From Acanthornis magna (lineage: Eukaryota; Chordata; Aves; Passeriformes; Acanthizidae), in assembly GCA_036785705.1 (NCBI GenBank), contig JAWUZG010000016.1, positions 5,066,001-5,130,000 of the forward strand: 64,000 nucleotides of DNA, given 5' to 3'. Shown here piece after piece: positions 37,061 to 48,330 of this stretch; position 1 is the stretch's first letter, and each line of letters begins with the position of its first letter. Below the pieces are notes generated by a model. It was not told where the DNA came from and searched no databases. It saw nothing but the letters and a program-made list of their open reading frames with translations. Made by a program: the position numbers and the translations under genes.

Positions 37061-40000
37061 TTTATGCCCTGCTCCTTCAAGGACTTTGTTACTTATTTAA
37101 CTTTTCTCAGGCAGTAATCCCATTGATTTAAGTGGGACTATACATATGTGTGTGAGGGCCAGGGCCTTATTATGCAGAGAGGATGTAAATAAACATCAAC
37201 TTTTTCCCCTTTGGTTAAAAGGAGACTCTTGTAAATGAATGAAACCAAATGAACAAACAGAAAACAGATGAAAGGGAAAACATCCCTTCTTCCTGAAAGA
37301 AAAATGTTACATGCATCACTTCAGATTTGGCAGGCTCTTGTCTCTTGCAGGCTCTGTTTTGTTTGCTTAGAGATGGCTGAATTACTATTTTTGATACCAC
37401 TTAGGACAATGTGCTAGCAAAGGTTTCTCGTCAAAGCCTCCCAGTGGGTCTGGACAAGATCTCTCAAGCACACTGCGTGCTCTCCAGCAGGGATGATGGG
37501 GATCAGGGGAGAGGGCTAATTTTTGCTGTGCAGCCCCTCTTTTGCATAGGAATTTGCATGAAAGATATAAACACATATTGTGCGTGCAAATCAGGAAGAG
37601 CTACTTGTTGGGCATTTGCCAAGGAGAAAGGCTTTGACTTCAAGCTTGCTTTCACTGCTGGTTCAAGAGCTTAAATCTCTCATCTTCCAAGTGGTTATTA
37701 AATTATCCATGTCTATTGCTGTAGGTGATTTTTGCTCAGTTTTGCTGTCTTTGCTGAAGGTAGAGGCTTGTAGAGGGACACTAGATGCAGAAGACTGATT
37801 TCTTTTCTACTCCAGGATCCTCTTGGTAGGAGACTAACTCCTGAATTTCCAGGCGGTCCTTTCCCTGTGTTAGATGTTGCTTTGTTGCTGTGATTTGAAA
37901 CAGCTGCTAAGGGAATCTTTGCCACTGAGGTTTGGGGACAAAAATGGAGATGATATCCTCAAACACCCTCCAAGACATCTCCTTCGTTCTCTGCCTTGAA
38001 GGGAAGGAAGTGAGTTTGGCATTAGGAAATGCCTCTGGGAGTTTTATGTCAGTAGAAAATATTCCTTTGCTTTGAGAATCCAGTACTGGCAATCAATGGA
38101 GGCATGATATTCCCTTTCCAATGCTGAAATGTAGTGAAGGGATTGAGTCAGGGCAGAATCCTGTATCCCTGTTTAGCAGATGTTCCTCTTTCATGCATTG
38201 AGATTTTCCAATCAGTACATGTCATGGTTGGACTCAAGCATTACAAGATAAAATCAGTCCTTTCAGTGGGTGGAAAAGCAGTCATGAATGTGTGAAAACT
38301 GTCTGGGAACATCCACGCTCTTCATTAAGGTCTTTCTGTGTACTGAGGCTTATGGAAAATCTCCTACCATCTCCTCTGAACTTTGGATCAGGCTTATAGA
38401 TGGATTTCTGAGATCAGCAGAGGTCTTGTTACAGGTTGCTATCTTGCCTAAATGCTGGAGGCTGACCAGTAACAGTGCAAGGTGTGAGCTGAGGCACCAT
38501 AAGTTAAGAAGCTGAGCTTTTGTTTTTCTGGCTAAAGCAGACTCTCATATCCTATAGATCGACTGCTGAGGAAGACGTTTAGCAGACTGCGCTCCTCTGT
38601 GAATCTGGTCATAGCTTTTGTGCTGAAACATTTATTCTGTTAAAAACACACTTGTTTGCTGGCACCCAGTCATTTCAAAAGAACAGGCCTGTTCTAACAC
38701 ACCATCCAAATGATTTCAAAACTGGACAGCGAAGCAGATTTCCATCAAAACCGGCCTGGCCCCTCATTGCTCCATCTCTACTGTCCACCCTTTGGGCTGT
38801 CTGCGCTGGGGTGGTCCTGGACTTCATCCCTGCTGCTGATGTGACCCTTCTGTGGCCCCACAGTGCCTTACAGCTGCCAGCGCCAGGCACACCTCTGAGG
38901 CAGCAGGTTTTGGGGCTCCCAGGCACCCTGGCCTGTTTGTGGGGCGATAGCTAAGCGGGAGGTTTCTGTGTTTGGGCTTCCTTACACTCAGTACTTCTAG
39001 ACAAAGTATTTAAATAGTTTACAGTGGCTTGTATTTTCATTTCCATACTCAGCTTTGAAACCTCTACTCTTTACTCTGATGTGTTTTTTTGCTTCTTTCA
39101 AAACTGTAAAGTTTTGCTCAGAAAGATCACCCTGGAAGCCAGCTCTGGTTGTGGTATGCATCTGTTTAACATGGCCTAAGAAGTGAGAAAAATGTATGAG
39201 AATGTAGACTGGAAAATCAAGAGGGGAATTTCTGGTGTCAGAAAATAGGTAAGTAGTGCCTCGCTCTGCAAACACTTACTGTGAAGTGCTTATTTTAAGG
39301 GCAGTCTAAACACCTCAGTGAGACTGTGCCCTGGGAATAAATGTGGGACTTTCGACCATCCTTTTGTAGAAGTCAATATTGCTCCCCCTGGGTAAACAGA
39401 GTAATGAACTTCACTTGTGGTGAATCTGGCTCTCTCTTTTGTGGGAGCTTTTGCAGACCCTGCCTTTCAGTGAGGTTTCATCCCTTCTCTAGGGGCTGCA
39501 CTGGCAGTGCATCATCTCCTCCTGGCTTCTGCTCTGCCATAACATCTGACATGTCTGGGTTTACTGGAGCTGAGGGAGCTGGTGTTGGATAGGCACTGTG
39601 AGCAAGAACAGCTCTCGGAAGTGTGGTGAAAGCACCTTCCATTGCTGTGCTTTTCCGACAGCGAGATTGAGTTTAATTTGCTGGCTAATCTCTGGTGGTG
39701 AAATTCATTTCTGATCTGTCTGTTTAGATTGCTGTGACACCCACCCGTGCAGGCATCTTGTGGCACCCTTTGGCTGCCAGGGCTCTGGGTGGAGTGGAGC
39801 AAGCAGGAGTGCTGGCTGCTGAGAGCTGCTCCTCTGCACGCTGGCCCTGGTGTGATGGAAAGGGTCAGGTCTGCCCAGACACAGCTGCTGCCCATGCAGA
39901 GCCCTAGGAAACTCATCGCAGTGTCTGTAACATTGGAAGTCTGAGATTGCCAGAGTTCCATCCTTTTCTTCACAGGTTTTAGCACATAAATCAATTTGAT

Positions 40001-42884
40001 TGTCCCAGTTCCTCTCCTTTGTTGTTTTGTTGTTTTATTTTTCATCGTAAGTTTTCTCACATCAGGGACAAGTATACAAACAGAAGAGCAGGAGGGAAAA
40101 GGTGAATACTTTCTAGTTCTGCTCACATGGGACAACATTTCAAACCTTCAGTATCTTCCTCAGTATTTTGGCTTTGATTTTATTAACTTTTAGTCACTTT
40201 CCTTGTTAACCCGATTGTTCATTTTCAAATATGCTCCTTTAACTACTTATACACCTCACAAAAAATACTGCAGAGAAAGCAAACTCATTTATTAGACAAG
40301 CAGAAGCACATGGCATTCCATATTGGGCAGATTTGTGATGAGCAATTAATTATTTCTATTTTCTTCCTTCCTAGTTTAAATACAGTTTAAGTTGTTGATG
40401 TTAATATTATCAAACCAACATTTTTATATCATTTGCCAGGCTTGACAGAATTAAGTGGATTTCTTTGAGTGATAATAGACATAATTAATTTTGTGTATAA
40501 GTTGCTTCACTGCCTTTGAAGTTAAGTAAAAAATGAGATGTTAAGACTGAATTAGTGATATTTAATTGGAACCGATTATAAAAAATAAACGAGATACACG
40601 GTAGTTTCATGAAATAGAAAAGAGAGAGTGTGTGCATAACTGCAGAAATTAACAATTTGTGGTTGAATGTTTTGCTTTAATAGTAGTGAGGGTGGCAGTA
40701 GTGATTGTGAGCACAATGGAGAGAAGGAAAAGTGACACAGAAAGGGCAGGGCTGAGTTATTTGAACATGATTGACAAGAATAGTTACGTGAAATTTCTTT
40801 ATAGGTCATGCAAACAGACCGAATGAAACCATTGCTCAGAGATAGCGCAAGTGTTTCATTTTCCTTATTTCATCTTTTGTAGTCCTATAATAAATAATGG
40901 TAATATGCAATGTTAATACTTTGCAAAGTATATTAGGTTCAACCATGTTCCTCTGTGCCTGGCTGAATAGATATTTGGAAGATAGAGAAAGGTGTTACTA
41001 TGTTTAATGGCTTTTAACATACAGCACTGCTTATCAGGAGCCCATTCTGAAAAATGACATGCCAGAGACCTGGCATCCTCCTGTGCATCAACTGGACAGC
41101 CTGGAAAATCTAGTCTGTGATACCACTATTATAAATTAGATATCGCTCTCAGATGTAATCAACTGATTATCATCTCAGTCCTGTGTAGAGTAAAATTGGC
41201 TGTTTATTAAAATGACTAGGTTTCTGGCCCACGTTTTCTCAGAAACAGCCCAAATTAAGACTTCAGTTGTTAGAATGTAGTTCTGTTCTATTTCCCCATA
41301 AATCCACAGGCTAAAGCAGCTGCATCAGGAGTGTATATAGAAAGAGAGAAGAAAGGATGAAGTTGACTTCCCTCAAGTGGAATAAACTAGCCCAGTAAAA
41401 CCAGTAATTCCCCCCAGTAACAGGGGCTTGGACAGGGTAAAAAATGGGTGATAGATATATTGCTATACCACTGTGGTGAACTGGATGCTCTAGTTTTTAT
41501 TGGATACCAGCTAGGTAAAGTCAGCTGTGTAAGTGAAGAGATTACAGTGATGCCTACAAAAGAATGAAAATGAAAGCTTTTATTCCACCTGAATTTGTCA
41601 GGAAATAATGTGGATTATAACACTGAGATTCCCTTTTCCCCCTCCTACACCTTTGTTGACAGTGAAGACACACTCCAGGTTCATTCTTGGTCAAGTATGT
41701 GCCCACAGACCTCTCCAATCTGGGCAGAAAAAAGACAAGGTACTGTTGAGGAGTAAACAGAAGATGCCTGTGGTCACCTTTAAATTACTGTTATGGTGAA
41801 AGGTGCTAATAGCTGCCATAAAGTGAGCCTTTGATCCAAAGATAATAATAGATCTCATTAAAATCAGTGGGTTCGCCAGCTCTGAAGAAATATCAACTGA
41901 GCCTCTTTAAATAACAGAGGCAATGGAGGGATTTCAGACAGCACATGCCAGGTCAGACCTGAGCATGTAGGCAGGGGATTTCCTTGGTGGCACACAAGGG
42001 ATGGGATATTGGGTTTGCAGTTGCTGAGCAAAACCATTCAAATCCCATGGGAGGAGCAGTGAGCTGGGCTAGGGCAGCAGGAGCAGTACCAAGGGTCTGG
42101 AGTACAGAGAAAAGTAGTGCTGGATGATGGAATCTGGGCCCAGGAAACGCCCCCATGGTCAGGGAAAGACCCCTCTGGTCTGGCAAAAAAACCTCAAACA
42201 AACAAAAAACCCCACAGCCTAGAGAATACTCTTGAACTGTGTAATTCTTTACTCAGCTGGGGCAGACCTGGAGGAACTGAGTCCTGTCTAGCTGCTCAGT
42301 CCAAGGGAGCAACAATGATGCACTTGTAAATCAGTGAAGTCTGGGGAAGGCTCCTTTTGCCTTTTGTGAGCTCTGGATCGGGTCAGGGTTGCCAAGAGTT
42401 TGATACTGCTAAGATGATTATCTCAAGGGGATGTTTCTGAAGGAACTATACAGCGGGGGAGACAATACTTGCTTTGCCTGGTTTTGACAGCATGTCACAT
42501 TCGATGGATGCTCTCTTCACTTTCCTCCTTTTGACAGGCCATAAAGGCTAATTAAACAAAACTACTAAATTCACATACTTCCCTCAAAGGAGCACACATT
42601 TATCCTGCAAACAGTTAATACCTACTATCATGGGTATGTAACTAGTCAGTATGATATAACACATATTGCAGAGCCTACTGAAGGCAGATATTGCCAATTA
42701 ACACATGGTATTACCAATCAGCGTTTGTGCCATTTATAGAACACTCTGCCTTGCTGCTACTGGAGCTTCAAGACCCACAACAGTTTGAACGCATTTTTGA
42801 AGTAGGATTTTGTGTCAGAGAGGAAGTAAAGCTCTGCATTGCTGAAGAAATGGAAGAGCGACGTAGGGCTGAACTCCAGGGAGA
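37061..42884. other. Unannotated non-coding DNA
   Basis: About 5.8 kb with no recognised gene. A moderately GC-rich patch at about 38740-38945 opens frames of 83-100 codons on both strands, and a 208-codon minus-strand frame spans 39512-40138. None shows a domain, a known motif or a supporting splice context. The 39512-40138 frame is low-complexity and serine-rich in part and is treated as chance. Confidence 0.5.
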
Positions 42885-43100
42885 GGAGCAGCACCTTACA
42901 AACACGCACAAAAAAGACAAGGTCTCTGCCTGGAGGGGCTTACAGTCTCAGGCCAACAAAATTCTGTGTATGAGACATCAGAGGATGGCGGTGGGAGGCA
43001 GGAGGGAGGAGAAAAAGGTGGTGTGATAAAGCACAGGTGTGTACCCTGGAGAATAGCTTTTTGGTATTGTGCTTTGTCAGCGGATTGCAGAGGTAGAGGA
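42885..43100 (+). mobile_element. Ancient amniote interspersed repeat fragment
   Basis: The phrase around 42900-42960 ('acaaggtctctgcc', 'ggggcttacagtct') has the typical wording of an old reptile/bird interspersed repeat that reads 'ggtccctgcccc...agcttacaatct'. The following 'gagacatcagaggatggcggtgggaggcagg' fits the next part of that repeat in outline. The overlapping 111-codon plus and 135-codon minus frames are therefore probably not genes. The family name (L3/CR1-related or other) is uncertain. Confidence 0.4.
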
Positions 43101-43390
43101 GGTTTCCACCTCGTGGGCAACATGGACAGGAAGCAGAAAGAAACAGAGCAGAGGAACGTAGTTTGAAATGGATATTTAAGATAGGACAATGAATGAATAA
43201 AAGGCCACTTTTTGCTTCCTTGGTTTTGGGCTGCCTGGGGGAAATTTGATGCATGAAGCCCAGAAAATACTTTAATGTGGGCATCTGCTGGTGTTCTTTT
43301 CATTCCTCTCCACTCAGGAAAAGGCTGTACCCTTCTTTACCTTTCCTTCCTGTCCCTTGGCTGCCATAGCTGTCCAGAAAATCTTCCATG

Positions 43391-43424
43391 GAGTCCTATC
43401 AGTGCTGGAGTCCTATCAGTGCTG
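43391..43424. repeat. Perfect two-copy 17-bp tandem duplication
   Basis: gagtcctatcagtgctg is present twice head to tail with no differences (43391-43407 and 43408-43424), followed by the first three bases of a third copy. It looks like a recent slippage-type duplication. Confidence 0.95.
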
Positions 43425-43534
43425 GAGCTAGAGTCTGATAGTTTCTTGTGTTTGAGGGACTGGGAGTAACAGCTCAGGGTTTAATGAGAGAGAGCAAGAG
43501 GCCCATCAACAGGGACATAGGAGAGAAATACATA

Positions 43535-43604
43535 TTTTATATATATATATACACACACACACATGTACACATACCTGTGTATATGCTGATACATATATAT
43601 ATAA
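43535..43604. repeat. TA/CA microsatellite cluster
   Basis: A (TA)n stretch passes directly into (CA)n and, after an imperfect 'tgtacacatacctgtgtatatg' type segment, into a second short (TA)n. It is likely polymorphic. Confidence 0.9.
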
Positions 43605-45419
43605 CACAACCAGAAAATAAAGACACTGCAAAGAAAGAATACTTCCTAAAAGTGATTTGACATAACATTTCTCATGAGCCATTAATACATGCTGCCTCTA
43701 GTGATGAACTTTTCACACTTAAGGAGTAAAAATGTGGCAACACCTTCCTTTTCTTTGAAGAAGAGTTTTTGGAACCTCCTGCTGCAGTCCAGATATTGGT
43801 ATAAGCTAGTATTCGTATCTCAGGAGGAATGCATTTTTTAATGTGGATTTTTTTTTTTTTTTTTCAGCCAAGGAGCTGCAGTTTTAAGTTTTGTATTCTC
43901 TTGATGCTAAATAATCACATTGTTCTCACTCAGCTTGTCAGGAGGTTGCACTGGAGCCTCTGAGGTGACTGGACCTGGAAAGCTGTTAAAAAGAAAGATA
44001 GGTGAATAATTGCTAAGGGTATTTTAGAGGTGTTTCAGCCTCTTCTGTAATTAAGAAAGCACAGCTTGGGGTTTATATAGACGTTTGCAGTTTTTTTTTC
44101 TCATCTCATTTATTTTTTAGAAGAGAAATCTGAGTAGTTCTCCCTTTCTTCATCTTTTTATCTAAATGCTATGGGAAAAAATGAAACAGAAGGGAAATAA
44201 CAAAATCACCACTTAAAATGTGCCTCTCCCCTCAATCCAAACACAGGAGGTAACTAGCACCCTGTTCCTGATTAGTTCTAGATTCAAGAAGAAAGTGAGG
44301 GGAAAACAGATGGTTTGTAGTGCAGTTATCTTCTGAATCCTGGTTTTCAGTAGTCACTTCAGCCTTGAATGTTTTACATTAAAATACTGTTTTACTGTTC
44401 AAATACCTAATTTAATTCCTGTATATGATTTCTCTGGTCTCCAAGTACTCATCTTTCGAATCATCACCAGGAGTTTGCAAGAACTGGTGAAGTTTTTCAA
44501 TAAGTATTTTCCATTTCTTGAGGCAAGACATTGTGTTTCCTCTTCGTGGCCACAATAGAAATTGACAGAGGATTTCTGTGAGTAGCAAGGGTGGCTTCAG
44601 TAAGATATTTTCTTTATAACACCATTCTTGGAAAAATTATACAACACAATACAACTCAGACTGTTTTTTCCCTTCAGTAGTGCTGACTTAAAAAAATAAA
44701 ACATACCCCCTGAAAATCATTATCAAATAATATAGTACTGTAGAAGGGCTTCACATATTTTTTTTATTGCTGGTGAATGTAAATGCTGAGCTAACACCAT
44801 GTAAAAATTTGATAGGGAAATACAGAGAAAAACACGGAAATTTTATTTTATTTTCAGGTACTTTCTTCTTAAGAGAAAAATCAGAATTGCAAGGCAGCTT
44901 GCATTTCTAGGTTTTACGTGAATTCTGATTAAAATGAGTAGCTCTTTTAAAATATAAAGCTGTTTGCTTTCAGTAAAATTCACAAAAGCAGCAATTTTGT
45001 TTTAGCCTATGAAAACACAGGAAATTTTGAAAATCACAATTGTCCCTAAGCCTAAATAGCTGGGGAAAAATGATAGACATTTGGTTAGCTTTACTGAGCA
45101 CATAATGTGCTGTTTGGCCTTCAGTACAATGTTTCAAAGCACTTGGATCCAAAATACCTCTCTGAGTCACGCTGAATGTTTTATCTTCAGTGCAGCGGCC
45201 CCATTTATGGGAGTGGGAACTGTGATATTGATCATTAGAAGTTGCATATTGCTAACATTTTAGCCATAAACTTATTATAACCCTCAAAAAAAAAAAAAAA
45301 AGAATAGTAACTTCCCTGGAGTGGATTGAAATGCCTGTTTTACAGATGCTGGATGAAATTTCTGAAGTTGCATGAAGTTTCTTTTTAATCTTGAACAAAA
45401 AGGTTCTTTCTGTCTTAAT
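43605..45419. other. Unannotated AT-rich non-coding DNA
   Basis: No gene recognised. Homopolymers T17 (43848-43864) and A16 (45286-45301) are the only marked features. Confidence 0.55.
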
Positions 45420-45690
45420 TTAGGGACTGTTTCACTTTCCTTTGTGCCTGCCATTTAAAGGCAGAGGTGCACCTTTGTTTTTCTTCCACAAACCCTCCCG
45501 AAGTGCAGAAATCCAGTCAATCACTTTCACACACCCACAAAAAATAATGGCTTGACCTGCTCGTGGCCAGATCTGACATGCCCTGCTGTGGTGGGAAAAT
45601 TAATTCACCTCACTACACTGCAGTCACCCTCAGCTGAGTCCTTCAATTATTTCATTATGATCTAACTAAGGCTGATAAGAGATCTCGTTT
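45420..45690. promoter_or_regulatory. Candidate conserved non-coding element
   Basis: Repeat-free and dense in factor-like words: 'cacctttgttt' (SOX/TCF-like), 'aatcactttcacac', 'aaaattaattcacc' and 'caattatttcattatgatc' (homeodomain-like). A few CpGs are retained. Conservation is inferred from style only. Confidence 0.3.
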
Positions 45691-46019
45691 GATACCGCGG
45701 ATGGCTGGGGGGGCAGCATGGGGGTGGGAAGTGGATGCCCTCACATGTCAAGCCTTTGCATCTAACCAACCGAGCTTTGTGAGGCTTTCTTGCCTGATGG
45801 AAATGGGGGTGATTAAAGACATGTTGTGCCCGTCTGTGGAGCTTCCACATGATTTTTCTCCCTTAGATGATGTTCTGTGCATTTAGCATATTTGAAAACC
45901 CAGAGGCTTTTCATCTTCGGCAGGGGAAGGGAGGGATGTTTTTGATGGACTGGCTGGAGGAGCACACTCAGAGTCCAGTGTTTTCTGGAGAAAGGATCCA
46001 TTATAATCTTTTTTTCTTC

Positions 46020-46024
<5 letters not shown>

Positions 46025-46052
<28 letters not shown>
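46025..46052. repeat. Poly(T) tract, 28 nt
   Basis: An uninterrupted run of 28 T, the longest homopolymer in the window, lying just upstream of a candidate conserved block. No retrogene is recognised next to it. Confidence 0.95.
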
Positions 46053-46056
<4 letters not shown>

Positions 46057-46129
46057 TGTACAGTGACAGATGGACGAAGGAAGCCCTGGAAAAGTGTTAA
46101 TTGCTCTTTTTTTTTAATTCAAGTGGTTT

Positions 46130-46360
46130 GGAGGTTCAGGAGACCCTCTAATTAAAGAATCTGTGAGTGAGCTGGGCATCTGGCCTCTGCCATTTTAATC
46201 AACTTTGTAATAAGAGGAGAGGGCAGTGATTCTCTAATTACTTGACAGCTTGAAGAGGTATAGGTAGTAAGCAAATGCATTTGCTCAGAAGATGCCAAAT
46301 TGTCATAACAACAAAATGCCCGCTATCCATTTTGTGTTTATAATTTTTTAAAAAAATGGA
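46130..46360. promoter_or_regulatory. Candidate conserved non-coding element with 16-bp palindrome
   Basis: It contains three homeodomain core sites ('ctctaattaaag', 'ttttaatcaac', 'ctctaattactt') and a perfect 16-bp palindrome 'agcaaatgcatttgct' at 46270-46285. The palindrome holds two overlapping POU/octamer-like half sites. 'aattgtcataacaacaaaatg' (SOX-like) follows. This density of sites in a repeat-free block is typical of developmental enhancers. Confidence 0.4.
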
Positions 46361-48063
46361 TAAGTATACCCCATCTCCATCCACTGAATGGCTCTGTGTG
46401 GGTTATAGGATTCTTCTGTATGATTTTGAATCTGCAACACTATTGGTATGCAGAGGTTTTGTGATATATGCAAGTACCATGATACTGAGTCAGATAAGAG
46501 TTTCTCTGATATGACAAAACCAGTGAACTGAGGTTCTTTATTTCTGAGTCTGCTGTGAAATATCGAATTTCACCCATTTGCCTGTAGAGAGTTGAGCAAA
46601 GAACATTTTTTCCCATTTTTCAAAGGACAGAAATCCTAGTTCACACACCTGGAATTTATCACAGAATATAACAAGACTACTTCATGTTAGTGAACATTAT
46701 GTTGAGTATCAAATTATGTACTGCTGTTTTCCTGAATCTGATGACAACCTGGAATAATTGCTGAACAATGTGAATTTTGAAATTCTTCCTAAATGCTGTT
46801 AGCTCTGCTGTTAGTAGAGATGAATGCCGAAATACCACCACTGTTACTTAAATATACAGGAACTTGTTGAATCAGCTGAATTCACATTATATCACTGTTT
46901 GTCTTTTTAAGAGAAAGAACTCATAAAATGCTTATCTTGTTAAGACAAAGTACATCCCATATTCTTCAAGGTGAAGCTCTAGCGTCAAAGTAAACAAGGC
47001 AGATGCCTCTTTAATAACTGTGTAATTCAGACTTATATTTAATTAATTAAAATGTCAGCACGAAGATACTAAAGGAAGCAGCTGTAGGTTTTAGAGTTTG
47101 CTGCAGAATCCAAAGGGCCTTGCTGCAAATACAAATCTTGCATCCCACATATTGTTTGAAATATGGATGGCATAGTTGCCAGTATATGGTCAATGGATCT
47201 TTTCTTTTTTGGTCTTTGAATCAAGATTGAATATTACATAACAATAGATGGCATTTTTTTTTTCTACGAACCCGTCAAACCTATCACCTCTAAAACTCGT
47301 CTTAATAACTCTCATCCGTATTGGAAACCTTCAGCAGAAAAGCCAATATTGAATGGATTGTTAGACTCAGCATGGGCTCTTCTGGAGCCAAAATTAGGAA
47401 ACTCTGGCTGAAGAGAGGAATGTCTCTTCCATCCCATTGTGGTACTTCAGTTACACTTTTCCAGTCCCATGAACAGAGAGAGCTCCCCACTTCCTATTTT
47501 TTACATACCTTTGCAATTAGCTTTATTTTAAAATTTCCTTCATCAGGGACAGTGTCTATCCACTTGCTTTTGCACACGACATGGAACGCTGGCAACCATC
47601 GGTACTTTTATAGCTGGCGTCCAAACCATCAATTTGAATGAACAAAGCAGACTATTTTCTCACACTTACAAGACCTACATTTATAGTATCCACATGCTGG
47701 GGTAATTACTGCTAAATAATTTAATACTGTAAAAACTGACATATCCATTTAGGTGTATGCCTGTTATATTGTTAAACTGTATTGGGGTTCTGACCTCTAT
47801 TAGACAGCAAATAATCCTACTAAAGACTGGTCATTCTCCCTCTCTCTCTTGCTCTTACAGCGAATTTTATTAATAAAGCTTAGGGTTTTGCAGCTATTCT
47901 CATAGTGAGATTAGTAAGCATACACTTGTGACAGCACTAAAAATTCAGTGCAATCACAATCATGTTTGATTACCAATTCAGAAGGATCTAGCATCTAGCT
48001 GCAAGGATAATTTTGCTCACTGTAAACAGCTTGGAGAATTGTGTGCGATCATGTTGTGTGACC
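46361..48063. other. Unannotated AT-rich non-coding DNA
   Basis: No gene recognised. A 106-codon plus-strand frame at 47321-47641 and an overlapping minus-strand frame show no known motif. 'taattaattaaaa' near 47040 is AT-rich, with homeodomain-like words. Confidence 0.5.
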
Positions 48064-48084
48064 AAAAAAAAAAAAAAAAAAAAA
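48064..48084. repeat. Poly(A) tract, 21 nt
   Basis: 21 A in a row followed by 'caacaacgaatt'. No processed pseudogene or LINE 3' end can be recognised upstream, so it is listed as a simple tract. Confidence 0.9.
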
Positions 48085-48099
48085 CAACAACGAATTAGA

Positions 48100-48330
48100 T
48101 TATTTGCTAAATGCCAAGGCACATTAAATATTTTTGACAACAATGAAGATTCTTTGTAAATTGTAATTAGACTGGAAATTATTGCACAGAGCCTGCTTCT
48201 CTATAATCCTTTTAAATCAGAGTAGTTGTAATTGGCCTTAGAGACTCAAACTGTTTCGTGTTTTATTTTCTAGAAGTTCCGCTTCTGCATATGTAATAAC
48301 AGAATCCTTTGTGGATACGATACAATAGAC
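48100..48330. promoter_or_regulatory. Candidate conserved non-coding element
   Basis: Repeat-free sequence with 'gacaacaatgaag' (SOX-like), 'attgtaattagac', 'gaaattattgcac' and 'gttgtaattggcc' (homeodomain and CCAAT-related words). No open frame of note. Based on style only. Confidence 0.3.

Noticed and set aside
39512..40138. 208-codon minus-strand open frame
   Set aside because: No domain, no recognisable protein resemblance, partly serine-rich low complexity, overlapped by plus-strand frames; best explained as chance.
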